The notes: a model not told the origin generated them from the letters alone. DNA of 64,000 bases from Himantopus leucocephalus (GCA_003993805.1 RSEF01000005.1:42947401-43011400), one strand, 5' to 3'. Positions 39,083 to 51,836 are shown, counted from the first letter of the stretch. Numbers and translations are program-made.

Positions 39083-41539
39083 GTAAGTGTTGCTTTTGCT
39101 GAGCTGAAAGGATGCTCTTGAAGGAGTGGTGGTGGGCAGTTACCAGCAGCAGAAACCTCATCCTGCTTCCTGAGACCGTACAGAACAAATCTTCATACTG
39201 GACATCACAGGGTCTGGACTGCAAAGTCTTTGCTAGAAGAAGGGCTTCATAGTAGCAAAGGTCACAAACTTCCCTCTTCAGAGATTACATTGCATTGGTC
39301 AGTTAAAGGGATGTTTTCTGAATGAAAATTATGTTAAAAATTGTTGCTTCTATTGCTAATTACCTGGCATTGAACATGGCATTATATACAGTTTATTTCT
39401 GATACATCTGTGTGTGGTCTGGCATACAAATCTAGTTCAGTCATTTTCCTTCTCCTACTGCAGTCTACTCCATTTGCTAGTCCCACTGATAACCTGTTGA
39501 GTTTCATTTCCACTAACAAAGGGTGGGTTTTTTGTTGTTTTATTTTAGGTTTTAAAAACCAGTGAGTACATTTCTGGCTAAATGCGAATGTGTAACCTTA
39601 TTTAGGTATCAAAACTTTAATTCCTGACAGGGCACAAATGATTCATTTAAAAGGAAAAAAGAACGTGTGTTTTATGTACTTGTTCATTAGGAGAGTTCTT
39701 CCACAAGGAAGTGTTTTACCACAGAGAACTCCAAACCTCCCTCCCCAGATTGCTCTCTCATTGCTGAAAGGATCCGAGTTCCCCAGCTTCAGCTACAAGA
39801 GTTAATCAAACTAGACCACCTTACACTGCAGTCCACATCCTGTTGCCACTGAACCTTAAGAAACTAATTTTTACCTCACGCTCAGGCAGCTCCACCTGGT
39901 TTATCATTATGTGAAATGGAAATGAGAGCCCAGGGAAGCAGCTGGCATTGCCTTGGCTGGAGCAGGATGATGGGAGAGTCGAGGCTCTTTTCCTTCTCAG
40001 CTTTCTGCATAACTTTTGCTAAACCCAACCCGGACCTGGAATGAGTTCTCCATTCAATTTGCTTCTTTTCTACACTTGGATAATCAGATTTTGTGAAACA
40101 CTTCAGAGACGCAGTGCGGGCCAGCCACTCGGGTAATTTCCCTGCATATTTAGCCTCTTGGCTTCTCTTGTCAGCCCCGTTTTTGTTCTGCTGAGGTCCT
40201 TTGCATTCTGTGCGCATCTCAGCTGGCAACTATGGGGATGGAAGTGGCCAAATGGCAAATGTTGCCTGGCATGCCTTGGAAAGAAAGGCTTTGTCAACTG
40301 TAACATTGAATCTTTTCAGTGACCCACGGGGCTGAACATGTACCTTCTCTGCCCCAGTCTGAGGTGTCCAGGAACTCCTGTCTCCTCTCATCTTGGCAGG
40401 ATATGACAGGGCATGCACCAAGGGTGCTGGGGGTCACAAGTCTCCACCATGTCCTGAAGCTGTTGGTGTCTGTGGCAGAGGAGGATGGTTGAATTGGGAA
40501 GGTATGGTCTTGCTATGCTCTACCAGTAGGACTCATGATATTATGCCACAAATGAGTGTTGCTGCGAACAACATCAGGGCCATCTCCAAGGCGTGCGCGG
40601 TGTGCAGGTCATGACGGCATCACTAATAGAGGCCCAAGCAGAGGTGGCACAACCAGGACAGGACCATGCTGCTGTTACTGTGGGCACTGTGGAGCAGTCC
40701 ATCCTTCTGCTCTCTGAATGGGCTCTTCTGCCCCACTGCCCTCTTATTCTCATAATTTATATGCTTGGATGTGCATTTTTTTATTCTCCCCATCGCTCAT
40801 ACACATGTGTTCTTGTTCTCAAGACTGCTGTGTGCTTTCTCCCGTGGATTTCTAGTCACATGTGAATGCTCTTTTCCGTGTGCTCTTGCAGTCATCTGTA
40901 TGTTTTCAGTCTGACAATTACCCACACCTCATTATTGGGCTCTGCAACTGTTTAATTCTAGCCAGTCTAATCCCTCTGCTCAGCTGCATTTGCTGACATT
41001 GCTGCATGACTGGGCAATGACGTGGACCACCGGGAGGGTTTGGGTGTACACTTCCCCTCTGCCTGGCTGTGCAGAGGCTTTCTTCCTGTTTGGCCATCCA
41101 GCTATCTGTATTGTGAGGACAGAGCCCCGGGCACCTGTCAAAACGGTTACTTTAACCATCCACTGTTTGCAAGACAAATTAGAGATTTTGTAAGCTAATG
41201 GTAACCATTTACCCACAGGCAGCAGAAGGGCAGTAAAGAACCCATTGATCAACTGAGTATTTTTTATTGTTGAATAGACCAGTTAGAACTTATTCCCCAG
41301 TAAGAGAAGATATGTAGTATGAGCTTTCCCTGGCTGTGAGGTCTCTGCTTCTGAAGAAGAGGTACTATGGCAACAGGGGCTGGTGTGCTACACTGCTTTC
41401 AAGAGCCAACTGAAGACCCCATCTGGCTTATTTCACAAGTGCAAGGAGTTTGTCAGAAGTTAGCCTGGCTGCCCTGCAGATATTATGTCCCCAGTCACAA
41501 AATAACACCACACATTGTAAGCAGCAAAGTCAAGTATTT

Positions 41540-41705
41540 AGACCAGGGCCCTGCAGTTGGGACTGTGCAGTCTGTACTCAGCTGGGTCACTGACTCGCTG
41601 TGTCATGTAGAGGAGGAATAACTTCTCCTTTTAGTACTTCAGTTTTCCTTTTGGGATTATAGCCACAGCCTCACCTCACCTTCACAACATGCTTAGAGAC
41701 CTTGG
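41540..41705 (+). repeat. MIR-like SINE remnant
   Basis: The pattern gctgggtcactgactcgctgtgtcatg ... cttcagttttcctt ... gggattatagccacagcctcacctc follows the plus-strand MIR core: gctgtgtgaccttgggc, cctcagtttcctcatctg, ggggataatagtacctacctca. The copy is diverged and approximate in extent. Confidence 0.55.
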
Positions 41706-44304
41706 GCTGAACATTATGGAGGTTAAGAGCCTTATTACCGAGGTTAAGTGCCTTGGCTGGGGAGTGGTGTGTAGCACAGACCAGAATGGATGCCTCAGTC
41801 ACCTCTGCACAATATTTGCTCCTTTCTTTGCACCTTCTACTCTTTGCCAGTGGTCTAGCTTCTGAAAGACAAATTGTTGGGAAAAGACCAGTAGATCAAG
41901 GAGCAAGTGATATGCTCCTGTCTCACTAAGGTTTTTTTAGTGGAAGAATATATGCAGGAGAAAGAACTAAATATGGGTCGTTGATATTACGGTGACTGGT
42001 ACTGATACCTGGGGGGTACTGAAGTTTAAATAGTACTTTTCCTATTCATGCTGCACTTATCGCCTTTGTGGGAAAGATCTTCAGATATTCATGGGGAGGA
42101 GGCTAAGAGATGAAGTTCTGGGCATTTTGCTGTCATTATTTTACTGCTGACTAGAGTTTGCGTGTAACTGAATGGACACAACCCAGTAGAAATGACCTAG
42201 TTAGTTGGGGCCCTAAGGAAAAATTAGTCCTTGTTTGCCTGAACAACTCCTTCATAAGGATACAGAGATCCTTGAAAGCACAAGCATACAAGCACTTTTT
42301 TGATCCAGGTCTTTCAAACTCCATCTTTTAATGCTTCTTTCCTTTCTTCATCTCAGGGCTGCTGTTTTAGTCTGTCTGCCTAACTCCATGTCACAGAGTC
42401 ATTTAAGCAGTCCCTGTATGCTGGCTTCTGCTCCCTTGAAACTGAACTCTGCTTTTGGTCGTGAAAATGGGTGAATTTTGTTTCAGCCCATCTGAAGTTT
42501 CCTATTTGCAGAAGGTCAGAGTAAGAATCCACCCATGCCATTTCTTCAGTGCCACTCACGTGAGTGTTTGAAAGCAGTTTGTTCAGGCTTATGTCCTTCT
42601 TCATAGGTGCCACAGTTGTTTTCATTCTTGCATGCCCTTTGCACAGGCACTGTCCCCAAATTGGATTCTCTTGCACTGAGACCTGAATGTTTTTCAGCTC
42701 CATGCACACCCATTTGCAACAATATGGCAGTAGTGGTTACTGGGGTCAGAGCAAGAATTCTTCTAGCCCAGAAGTCTCTTTTTATGAAAGTAGATGCTTT
42801 GGAAGAAGTTTAAGACACTACGTTACCATTGGTCTTGTCCTGATACACCTTTGTGGTTTCTGGAAGTCACTGTTTCAACAACTTCCTGACCTGATACTGC
42901 ATCCAGATCATGGTGTTGTACAGTCATGGATGGACATACTTTCTCTGGACGTGTCCAGTCTTTGTTTTTCTTAATCCACTTGTATTTTTTAACTCCACAG
43001 TATCCTGTGATAACAAGTCCCATTGTTTAATCATTCAAATGTGGAAAATACTTTTTTGATGTGTTTTTATACCTGTTACTTGAGAATTTAATTCAGTGAC
43101 TCCTACTCCTTTTGTTCTGACAAATAGGGAAAAAAATTATTCCCTGTTCACCTGCTCTCTATTATTGGGGATTTTACCTCTATAATATGTATTGTCACAG
43201 ATGTCTTTTCCAAGCTGAGGAATTCTATTCCATGCCTAACAGTTCTTTTCCCAGCTTGTGCACCTATGTCATCAGGTGCTCTGGTTTCCAGTGGTATTCA
43301 TCTTCTTATGGGTCAGCCATTAAATGCATTCACCCTCAGGTCTTGCTACCTGCACACGTTCTCTTGTGCGTGTGGCCATCTTTGCAAACACTTGCATGTT
43401 TATTTTCATGCTTTCAAACACCACTGTGTTTGTAGCCCTCCCTATGTGAATACTTCTAGGAATATGCTACGTGCAATGTCAGAATACAGTTTCTGCTGTG
43501 GGGGAAAGGAGATAGTATGGTTTGATTGCTATTTCTGCCCATAGATGTTGGGGAAAATGACTTTCTATATGGCTTCTACCTCATGCTCTTATTCCTTTGA
43601 TCACTCAGAGTATGTGCCACTCACCCTGACTCACTGCCCCCAATAATGACAAAACCTATCCTGGAATTACATAGCAGAGGATGCAGAAGGGATGGAGAAG
43701 AGGAACTAGCACAGCTGTTGTGTGTAATTGGATTGGAAGTGGGCCTCCGGCTACAATAACAAAACTGCACTCCCGGCTGGCCTCACTGCTGGGGCCTGCG
43801 AGAAGCCCCTTGGCTGTTGTGCGTATCATGGTTGAATCAAACAAAAATGACTGCTCCCCAGCCTGTGCTACTGCTTTGCCCAGTTAGAAAAAACAGGCAC
43901 CATGTATGCCAGCAGCCAAGAAATCAGGTCATCCTCTTGGCAAAGCTGACCTGTCTAGCAGGTAAAAGGTCTGAACTAGGTCTCAGAATGATTTTTCCTC
44001 TTCATCCATTCTTCACATCTCTCAAGACAAGGATTTTGCTTCTTCATCTGGGTCCTATCCTTTGGCCCTGCTGGAATGCCCTCTTTTTGGTACATGGGAA
44101 CTCTTAGGGAGTCTTTCTTGGTCTTTGGGTTTTAGGAAACCTAAAGATGCCTATTTTAAGAAGGACCACATGGGAGACAGGTGACTTGTCAGCTGTCATC
44201 CCTAACTAGAAAAGGAAACTGCTGATGGAGCTGGGGTAGGAGGCTCAGAGGGGAAAAAAGCCTATTTCTTAAGGAAGTACTAGTTTCAGGAAGGGAGGTG
44301 TAAA

Positions 44305-44735
44305 CATAGAATCATAGAAAGGTTTGGGTTGGAAGTGACCTTTAAAGGTCATCTAGTCCAACCTCCCTTGCAGTGAACAGGGACATCTTCAACTAGATCA
44401 GGTTGCTCAGAGCCCTGTCCAGCCTGACCTTGAATGTTTCCAGGGATGGGGCGTCTACCACCGTTCTGGGCAACCTGTGCCGGTGTTTCACCACCCTCAT
44501 CGTAAAAAATTTCTTCCTTATATCTAGTCTAAATCCACCTTCTTTTAGATTAAAGACATTACCCCTTGTCCTATTGCAACAAGCCCTGCTAAGAAGTTTG
44601 TCCCCATCTTTCTTATTAGCCCCCATTAGGTACTGGAAGGCTGCACTCGGCTTGGTGTCATCTGCAAACTTGCTGAGGGTGAAACAGCAGACTCCATTAC
44701 TTATCAGAATGCTCTTCTCTATAGTAGGTGTCATT
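44305..44735 (-). repeat. CR1 LINE 3' part with internal deletion
   Basis: Its 3' terminus, ATAGAATCATAGAA, is at the left (44305), followed by ggtttgggttggaagtgacc and catctagtccaacctccc. On the minus strand, 44734-44393 translates as the C-terminal CR1 reverse transcriptase. It shows the catalytic palm motif FADDTK (44651-44668) and then, almost at once, FQYLMGANKKDGDKL...RTRGN...FRLDIRKKFFTMRVV...APSLETFKVRLDRALSNLI. In intact CR1 elements FADDTK lies well over 100 residues before the YLKGA-type segment. This copy therefore has an in-frame internal deletion as well as 5' truncation. It cannot encode an active polymerase. Confidence 0.92.
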
Positions 44736-47700
44736 TTATTTTTGGAAGAATCCCTGGTTTACGTTATTTCTTTCTTCAACTCTGCTGTAAAGGATTTGCA
44801 TGTATATCCTGGACCAGGGGGCACAATGCCCTGCCTCAGACATACATTGCAGCTGGCCCTGCTATTGTTTGAATGGGTCACGGAGCCTGATACCCAGGAA
44901 AGGACCCTCTGTGGGCAAGCCTGCCCCTGGGGAGAGCGAGGCTGCTGCTGCTGCCTGGCAGTCTCTCTTCCCACTCATTAAGAGGTTTTGGGCTAATCAT
45001 CTGGCAGCATCATTAAAAGGGAAATACTGAGGCAGCCCGCCTTAACAGAGCAATTCAGCAGTGCATGCACACCCACGCACACGTGCACACCCCCAGAACA
45101 TTGGGCCAGTAATACGGGACAAGCTATAATTAACTAGATGAAGGAGTCCGTCTTCCTTTGTTGCTGCAATCAGTTGTCACTCTCAGCTGTGTTTTGTGCT
45201 CTAACCACTTTCTTAGGTTTTGTGGCTTTATTTTTCCATTTTGAGTGCTAAGTACCCAAATGTGGTGCTGGGGTGAGGGGCAGCGGGAGCGGATTCAAAC
45301 TGCCTCCAAAGTTTCCTTTATTTTCTCCTCCACTTTGAAAATTGCCCTGAGTAAATCCTTGTAGATGAGGACAGCTGTTTAACTACATTGCTCTTTCATA
45401 TCATTGTACTCTGAAGCTACTTTTTAAAATGTCCTTCTGGCTTCATAAGAATCCAGTGTTGGCCCTTGATACTGCGTACAATTAGAGCCACTTAATTTTA
45501 CTATTTTGATATAGATAGCAGATGGTTTACAATTTTTTAAAAATTGAAATGTTACTTTGAGATCAAGGGGGATTAATACTAACCTTTAAGAAAATGGTAC
45601 TGATTTGGTAGTAGATTAAAATAACTCACAGACCTAAAAAGGAAGAGTCAGTTGGGACAGGCATAAATCATGGCCAGAGAGCCGAGTTTATATGTCTGTC
45701 TGCTCTCTGCAATGGACATATTATTTTAATAACAAACCAATGTTCTGAAGAAGCAGGCCACTTTCTCTTCACGTTACTGCTGAAAGTCTGAAGAAGCTGG
45801 GGCTCCAGAGGCTGAACACAAGCAGGTGCTTATCATTATCTAAGAAACCTGTTGAGAGCCGTCTTCCAAAGCCACACGCTTGTCCTTACTCTCACTCCTG
45901 TTTGAAGTTGAGGAACAGCAAGTCACCAGATTCCTGACTTTGACCTTTTTTGCAGGCAGATAAGCTATTTATTCTGAGGTTTTCCTAAACCTTTTCCAGA
46001 GCACTTGCTACCCACCATTTTTGTACAGCAACAGTTTTGCCCAGCCAGTAGATTATTACAGGAATGACTAGATTGGTTTAGAGAAAGCACACAACCCTTG
46101 ACCATTGCAGCTCATGCAGGTTTGCGTGAAGCTTTTCCCAGTTCTACACTGGCTGAGTTTGCGGCTCTGAGGCTTTAATCAGGGTTTCTTGTTGAACAAA
46201 TTTAAGATTAAAAGGAAAGCACATTTCACCTGTATTTAGGTGGAAACACAGATTTTCTTACAGGGTTCCGCTGGAATGGCATGGCTATTGGCACAAGCAA
46301 TGGTAGTATATGTGAATAATGTGCTTTGGGGCCTGGTGAGTTCATTTAGCACCCTGAGCCTGCTGAAAGCCTTGCTAGCCTTTATGGTTGATGCCCAAAT
46401 AGCATGGTGATAGGTGTCCCCCCTGTTCTGGCACAATCTGGTCTAGTTTGCAGGTCTGAACAATTCTCACACCTCTTCCGTTGGTTTGTTGGATGCCCTG
46501 TTAGATTACTGTAGTCCAATAGCAAGTGCTACACCATGTCACCTTGAGATGACTTTGACTTTTATGATCTGAAAATTGTTTTAGGGTCTTGTCATATCTT
46601 GAAACTGATGTAAAGGTGAGGCAATGATGTCAGTTCACGTTTTCCGTGTTGATTTTACTGTGACTAATTTGGGGCCTTTGTTACACATGCTGCAAATGTC
46701 ACAGATTTTAGATCCTAATGGTTGAAAGTCTTGGTTGTTAATGATGTTTAGTTGGAGATAAATACACTCATTTTCACTCCTACTTTAAATTGCAAGTGAG
46801 GAAAAATTTCAGATGAGAAAAGCTGATATGTTATTTCATTATTTATATTATTATTCTATCTAACAATGAATCTGGAATTCTGTTAGTGTTCTCTTTGTTA
46901 AAATAAGGTTCTGTGTTGATGGACAACTTAAGTGATAATATGGTTTTTTTGCTGTATCTCCAAGTCCACGTTCCTTTTTCTTCCTGTTTTGAAAAGGAAA
47001 AAGTAGCATTTGGGGGGGGTGGGGGATGTTATTATTTTTCATTAATCTCCTTACTTCTACTGTCCAGTTGGGACTAGAAGATCAAGAGGTACATACAGTG
47101 CCGCAACTGCTGTTGGATTTCACATTTGTCAAAAAGCATAAAGAGTCAGAAGGCAGAGTTGCAGGCATTTGAACCAAGGCCAAACTGGGGGCCAGAATGG
47201 TGGGTACATTTGGGGGGTACGCTCACTCCTGGACTGAAGGTGAAGGGCTCTGGGCTACACCTGGCTGATGCCTCAAACCAGGACAGCATGACAGATAGGG
47301 CACGCAGCGTTGGCCTTCTGGGGGTATGGACAAAACGGGTGTTGACATTTCTGACATTTTGAGATTTTTGTAGGTCCTCTGTGGCTTGTGGAGAGAGAAG
47401 GGGTCTTCTTATGGTGTGATTCAGGGTGTTTAATGCAGGCTTTTACTTTAAACCTTCTCTGGAGGTTTCTCTTTGTCAGTGTCCCGTCTCCCCAAGCAGA
47501 TGAGGTCCCTGCTGTCCCCAGCAGCTGCACCTGTTGGTGCTGTGCCTCTGAGCCATGGCGTTCCTTCCCTGTGGTGTACAAGGGCTGAGGGCATAGGACC
47601 CTTATCTCTGATCTGGGTCTGATGTCCCCTCCCTGTTCAGCCAGATTCAGCTGCACGTCATACTGCCACATTCTTGTCTTTTCTCCTTTTTCACCATTGC

Positions 47701-48315
47701 TACAGGGTCTCTGTGCTTTGTAGGTCCCAACAATTATACTTTTGTCTTCTTGTCTTTTACAGTGCCTTTTACAGTGACTTTTAAGTGCCCATTTGGACAG
47801 ACCTAGGATTTGCCTATTAAGAATGATGGGGTCAGTGGCCATAAACAGAGACACAAATTCAACCCTCTCTTCTAGCAGAGCAAAATGATTCAGTGAAATT
47901 ATATCTTGTAATTTAGAGAAGAAATATGGCCTACAATTTCAAATCTGCTAAGTTTATTTATAGCTAAAAAACCTAAAAAAAATCTAAACCTATGTTGTGT
48001 TTCTGATTATTTTTCTAAATCCACAATAATCTTCAAGAACATTAAGATATTTGCATTCCTTAGACTGTACAGTTATTAATCCCCTTATCTGGCTTGGAGT
48101 TCTCTGTGGGTGAACATATTCTTGGGATGATCTGGATTTTAGATTTGTCCAGCAGACACAAAGGAAAAATATAAAAGAGAGAGAAATAAACAAATTCAAA
48201 CTCAGCATGCTGCTTGTTGAAAATTCTCATTCTAATAAATTCATTTGACCTCTCAGTCTCCGTGAAATTAAAAAAGTCACAGCCCTGTTTGATTAATAAA
48301 CTGACTTAAGATAGG

Positions 48316-48346
48316 GTGTATGTGTGTGTGTGTATGTGTGTATCTA
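48316..48346. repeat. TG microsatellite
   Basis: This is an imperfect (TG)n run with occasional TA steps (ggtgtatgtgtgtgtgtgtatgtgtgta). It is low-complexity sequence and likely to be length-polymorphic. Confidence 0.9.
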
Positions 48347-48785
48347 AATCCCTGCCATACTAAGTGCTGTGAGGGGTAGGAGATGTGGAGAAGGAATCAA
48401 GCTAAGGGAACAAGGGTAGAGATCCAAGTATAAAAGGGGTCACTCATGGCTTGAGTGGGTAGGACTTGATTTTTGTATATGTTAGTTCTGTGAAATCATG
48501 TGTCACAAAATTAACTAATGGGTCGGTTTCTGCTTAATGGATTGGGAATGAATATATACATACACAGTAGTATCTAAATGATATTTGTATGAATACAGTT
48601 GCACAGTAAACATATTTGAAAATTGGGGCTAGAAGTGGATTTTAATTGAAACAAGCAAGGTTTATGCCAGAAAGGGTTATTGGACAGAGACTGGAGCAGC
48701 CCAAGTGACCACCACAGGCCCATCTATGGAGCTGATGGTGACTGGCACACCTGTGGGGAGCTATGCTGCTTTCTGGCTTTACCTT

Positions 48786-48876
48786 GAATTATGAAACCAA
48801 AGAGTATCTTCAGCTATAGAGCTAAAATTATGAAATTACGAATTATGAAACCAAAGAGTAGCTTCAGCTATAGAGC
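48786..48876. repeat. 37-bp direct repeat at 54-bp offset
   Basis: The segment gaattatgaaaccaaagag...cttcagctatagagc occurs at 48786-48822 and again at 48840-48876 with one substitution (tatc/tagc). The 17-bp spacer itself repeats attatgaaatta-like sequence, suggesting replication slippage. Confidence 0.9.
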
Positions 48877-49507
48877 CATAAAGTAACACGCTGCCCTCTG
48901 TAGTTGAATCTCCAGGTCTTCCAGGAAAGGAAATGGAGTAGTATTAAAAATGGATTACAGGTAATTTTTTTAGTCCTTGCCAGGTCTGGTGTACTGGTAT
49001 CTAATTAGTAAGTGTGAGCAGAGTTGATTGACTCCTAAAAATACATTCTGAAATCACCATGTTCAAGAATGAGGATAGCTTTGTGTGTGTGTGTATGCAT
49101 TTAGTCCATCTGTTTTCTCTGAAGCAGATGTGGTGGGATCATGGCCTCCCTTTCACTGACCACTGCAGCCTTGAATTTTAAATCTTTAGCTGAGGAGAAG
49201 TTATTTCTATAGCTTTCCAGAGGAGCAAATGCTCCCTGCAAAGCCCGATTGCAGACCTTGGCTTTCCTAGCCCGGTTAGCCATACTGGTGTGCGGTGCCT
49301 CTGGAGTCGCTCCCCAAGGGATATAATGAACCTCAAACACAGTCCTGCAACTACCAGCAGGTTTTTTTTCTACCCGTGGCAGACGCTTTCCCGCTCACTG
49401 TGGAAAGCAGCATCTGCATATGTGTGTGCCCTGTGTGCTACACCCATACTTGGTCTAGTTCAAGTATGCGAGCTCCAATCCTGAGAGGCATTGGACTGCA
49501 ACTGGAG

Positions 49508-49513
49508 TGCATG
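49508..49513 (+). promoter_or_regulatory. NRXN3: UGCAUG (RBFOX-type) motif upstream of 30-nt microexon
   Basis: TGCATG lies 84 nt upstream of the microexon start at 49592, just before its pyrimidine tract. Together with the copy at 49702 it brackets the exon. Function is inferred from the motif. Confidence 0.4.
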
Positions 49514-49520
49514 GATATTG

Positions 49521-49591
49521 CTGCTTCTTTTTCTGTTTTGTTCTTTTTTTCTTACTGCCTCTCTCTCTTTCTCTCTCTCTCTCTCTCAAAG
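49521..49591 (+). promoter_or_regulatory. NRXN3: CU-repeat polypyrimidine tract and acceptor of 30-nt SS1 microexon
   Basis: Almost unbroken pyrimidines run from ctgcttctttttctg through ttctttttttcttactgcc to a (CT)n run ending in ctctcaaag, with AG at 49590-49591. The CUCUCU repeats are classical PTB-type binding sites, and the tract is also a microsatellite likely to vary in length. One TGC is at 49556-49558. Neuronal regulation is inference. Confidence 0.6.
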
Positions 49592-49621
49592 GCCTCTCAC
49601 ACCTGATGATGGGTGAACAAG
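49592..49621 (+). CDS. NRXN3: Neurexin-3 SS1 cassette microexon B (30 nt)
   Basis: The exon starts gcctctcacacctg and ends ggtgaacaag, with acceptor ...ctctcaaag and donor gtaagc. Read in phase 1 it completes a Gly codon and gives G-L-S-H-L-M-M-G-E-Q, leaving one G for the next codon. The human NRXN3 equivalent is, from memory, G-L-S-H-L-M-M-S-E-Q, and NRXN1 has the related G-L-A-H-L-M-M-G-D-Q. This makes it the best-supported of the three microexons. It adds ten residues to the EGF-A to LNS2 linker at splice site 1 and keeps the frame whether included or skipped. Confidence 0.92.
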
Positions 49622-49701
49622 GTAAGCCCTTTGACTTTCTCTTTGTTTCAGTCACTGATCATGAGCGAGCTTTGTCCCTGCTGCTTTTCTGAGCTGAGCT
49701 T

Positions 49702-49707
49702 TGCATG
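49702..49707 (+). promoter_or_regulatory. NRXN3: UGCAUG (RBFOX-type) motif downstream of 30-nt microexon
   Basis: TGCATG (in gctttgcatgac) lies 81 nt past the exon end. Downstream UGCAUG at this distance is the usual arrangement for RBFOX-enhanced inclusion of neuronal cassette exons. Binding is not demonstrated. Confidence 0.5.
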
Positions 49708-51836
49708 ACAAAAGCAACTAAGCCTACTGGGTGCCAGTCAAGCCACTTGCATTTTTGCCTCTGTGTCCCTTGAGCCCTGGCTACTTGTCAGCCTGGGACT
49801 GGGTGCCCAGGAGGGAGCATGAAATGATTCCATGGACAGTAAAGAGGTATGCTTCCCCCTTCCATGCAGCCCACCAACTATTTTATCTTGCAATTTCTTT
49901 CTTGTTGTGCCAGCTGTAATGACTCCCACTTCTGCCTGGTAAATGTAGACCTCAATGTTGGTCTTTACTTTTAAGAGCGCAATTATTACAAAAAATATGT
50001 TAATAGCCCTCATGGCATGATCCTAACTCATTATGAATCCTGAGGAAAATTGCATATAATGGCCTGTAAGTCCTGTGTCTGTAATTTATAATATTCAAAT
50101 ATGCACAGAGCAAAATGGTTTAGAAAAAGAATAGGGCTAACCCCAGGTTAGGCTACAAATGGGATCTAGGCTTGTATCAGAGTTCACATTTTAATATCTC
50201 AGCCTGGATTGTGTTACAGATCTATTGACTGTGACATGATGAGATCATTAGTCCCATTTTGCACTATGGAGGTGTGAAGCAAGAAGCTGGTGAGGAGAGG
50301 CAAGGTGGGGAGACGGCTGATTCTGTTTTCCTCTGACAGTGTTAGTGTCTTGCTGACATGGGCACACAGGGAAGGGTTAGCAGCACTGGTGATATATTCC
50401 AGTCTTGCGAACGCAAGAGTGAAATGGTTGAAGACTTAATGCGAGGTGTGTGCACATGGTGCACTAGGAAGACCAGACCAACTGTTTGTCTGTGGGGAGA
50501 AAGTGTGAGTTTTGACTCTAAAGCCTCATGAGGCTTTCCTAGACTAGGTGTACACAATAGTGGTTTTGCCATTAAGTGAACACGTATCTGAGGTTAGACA
50601 GTCCGGAGTGAAGCCTGTGAAGGCTCAAGAGTAATTAGGTACTCGAATAAAAGAGACATAGTTTCTATATATCTCAGTAAAATGTAGAGAGGCTTAGGAC
50701 ATAATCAGTTTTGATTCTGTAGTTCAAGACAGATGTCTGCTCTGAGGTTGTGAAAGCTTAGGAAACAATCAGAGGTGAAGTTGGGGCTCACTCTTCACTT
50801 TCTGTACTGCTTAGCGTCCCTTTGTGGTGGAAAGCAGGGCTCTTTATGAGCGCGTGTCAAGACCATGGTGTTTGGCACGTGGAGCATCTGGCTAAGCTCT
50901 GGGAAGCACTGAGCTGCTAGTGTAACCCCACTTACTGATCCCCGGGCTGATGGCTCAAAGGTCATGCTTGGTGAAGAAGCATCCAGCAGATAGGTCCCTT
51001 CAGCATGTCCTAGTTGCTCAGGGTGCAGCTGAGTATGGCAAGCCATTGGCAGCGGAAGGATGATGGCATGTTGGGAGTGATCAGGACAGTGAACTTTCAT
51101 GGCCACTTTCAATCTTAATAACACTGAATATATCTTTGTAGTAGTCTGTGATTTAGCACTGGATTATATAAGCAGATGCACTTGGCCATTTAAATTACAA
51201 GTTGCAACCCAGCTGGCTCATGAAGACTTGCATGACTTATTCAGGCCTGTATGATTGTCATCAGCCCTTTCTTGGCTGGCAAAAAAATGTGGAAACTATT
51301 GACTTCTGGCAACTTTAGCCACCCTTATTTATCCACGACGCATCAGGGAACAGTGGCTTTTCTTTTCTTGGCAACCAACTCACAGATACTCCCTTTTGAT
51401 AAATATTTACTCTCTATAAAGATACGATGGATATAAAATATGTAAATGTATATGTGTGAGTAAATATGCAATGTCAACATTATATACAAATACATTAGCT
51501 CTGGTAGGTGAAATGTGTTTAGCAAATATATTACCATGAGATTTATTTCTTTGCTGTCCTACTCTGTTGTTTCCCTTGCTGTTTTGAATTTGATGTGGAA
51601 TGAGGCATATCACTGCCGTGCTATTGCATGAGGGTTTGCACTTCTCAGTAGAAAATCAAATTAAAGCCAAAAGGCTTAACCAGGCAGTTGCTGGTTATAC
51701 TGTCAGTAGTTTAAGCCTTGCTTTGTGCTTTAGTTGTGGTGTGTCTCGTGCTTTTCCCTTGACATTGTGTTTTGTTGGGTTTGGCTGCTACATAAATATG
51801 CTCATTTTCTTGTTTTTCTAAGTATGGCCAGTGACA

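Larger units (their letters stand above)
39083..49591 (+). other. NRXN3: NRXN3 intron between SS1 microexons A and B
   Basis: This 10,509-bp intron runs from donor gtaagt to acceptor ctctcaaag. It contains a MIR-like remnant near 41.5 kb, a deleted CR1 copy at 44305-44735, a TG microsatellite near 48.32 kb and a short duplication at 48786-48876. A minus-strand open frame at 47273-47842 has no recognisable homology. The stretches 39.1-41.5, 41.7-44.3 and 44.75-48.3 kb are otherwise unremarkable unique sequence. Confidence 0.85.

Noticed and set aside
39882..40229. 115-codon minus-strand open frame
   Set aside because: No recognisable protein similarity. More likely unique or conserved noncoding intron sequence.
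44403..44981. 192-codon plus-strand open frame
   Set aside because: Most of it is the antisense of a CR1 reverse-transcriptase fragment read from the other strand.
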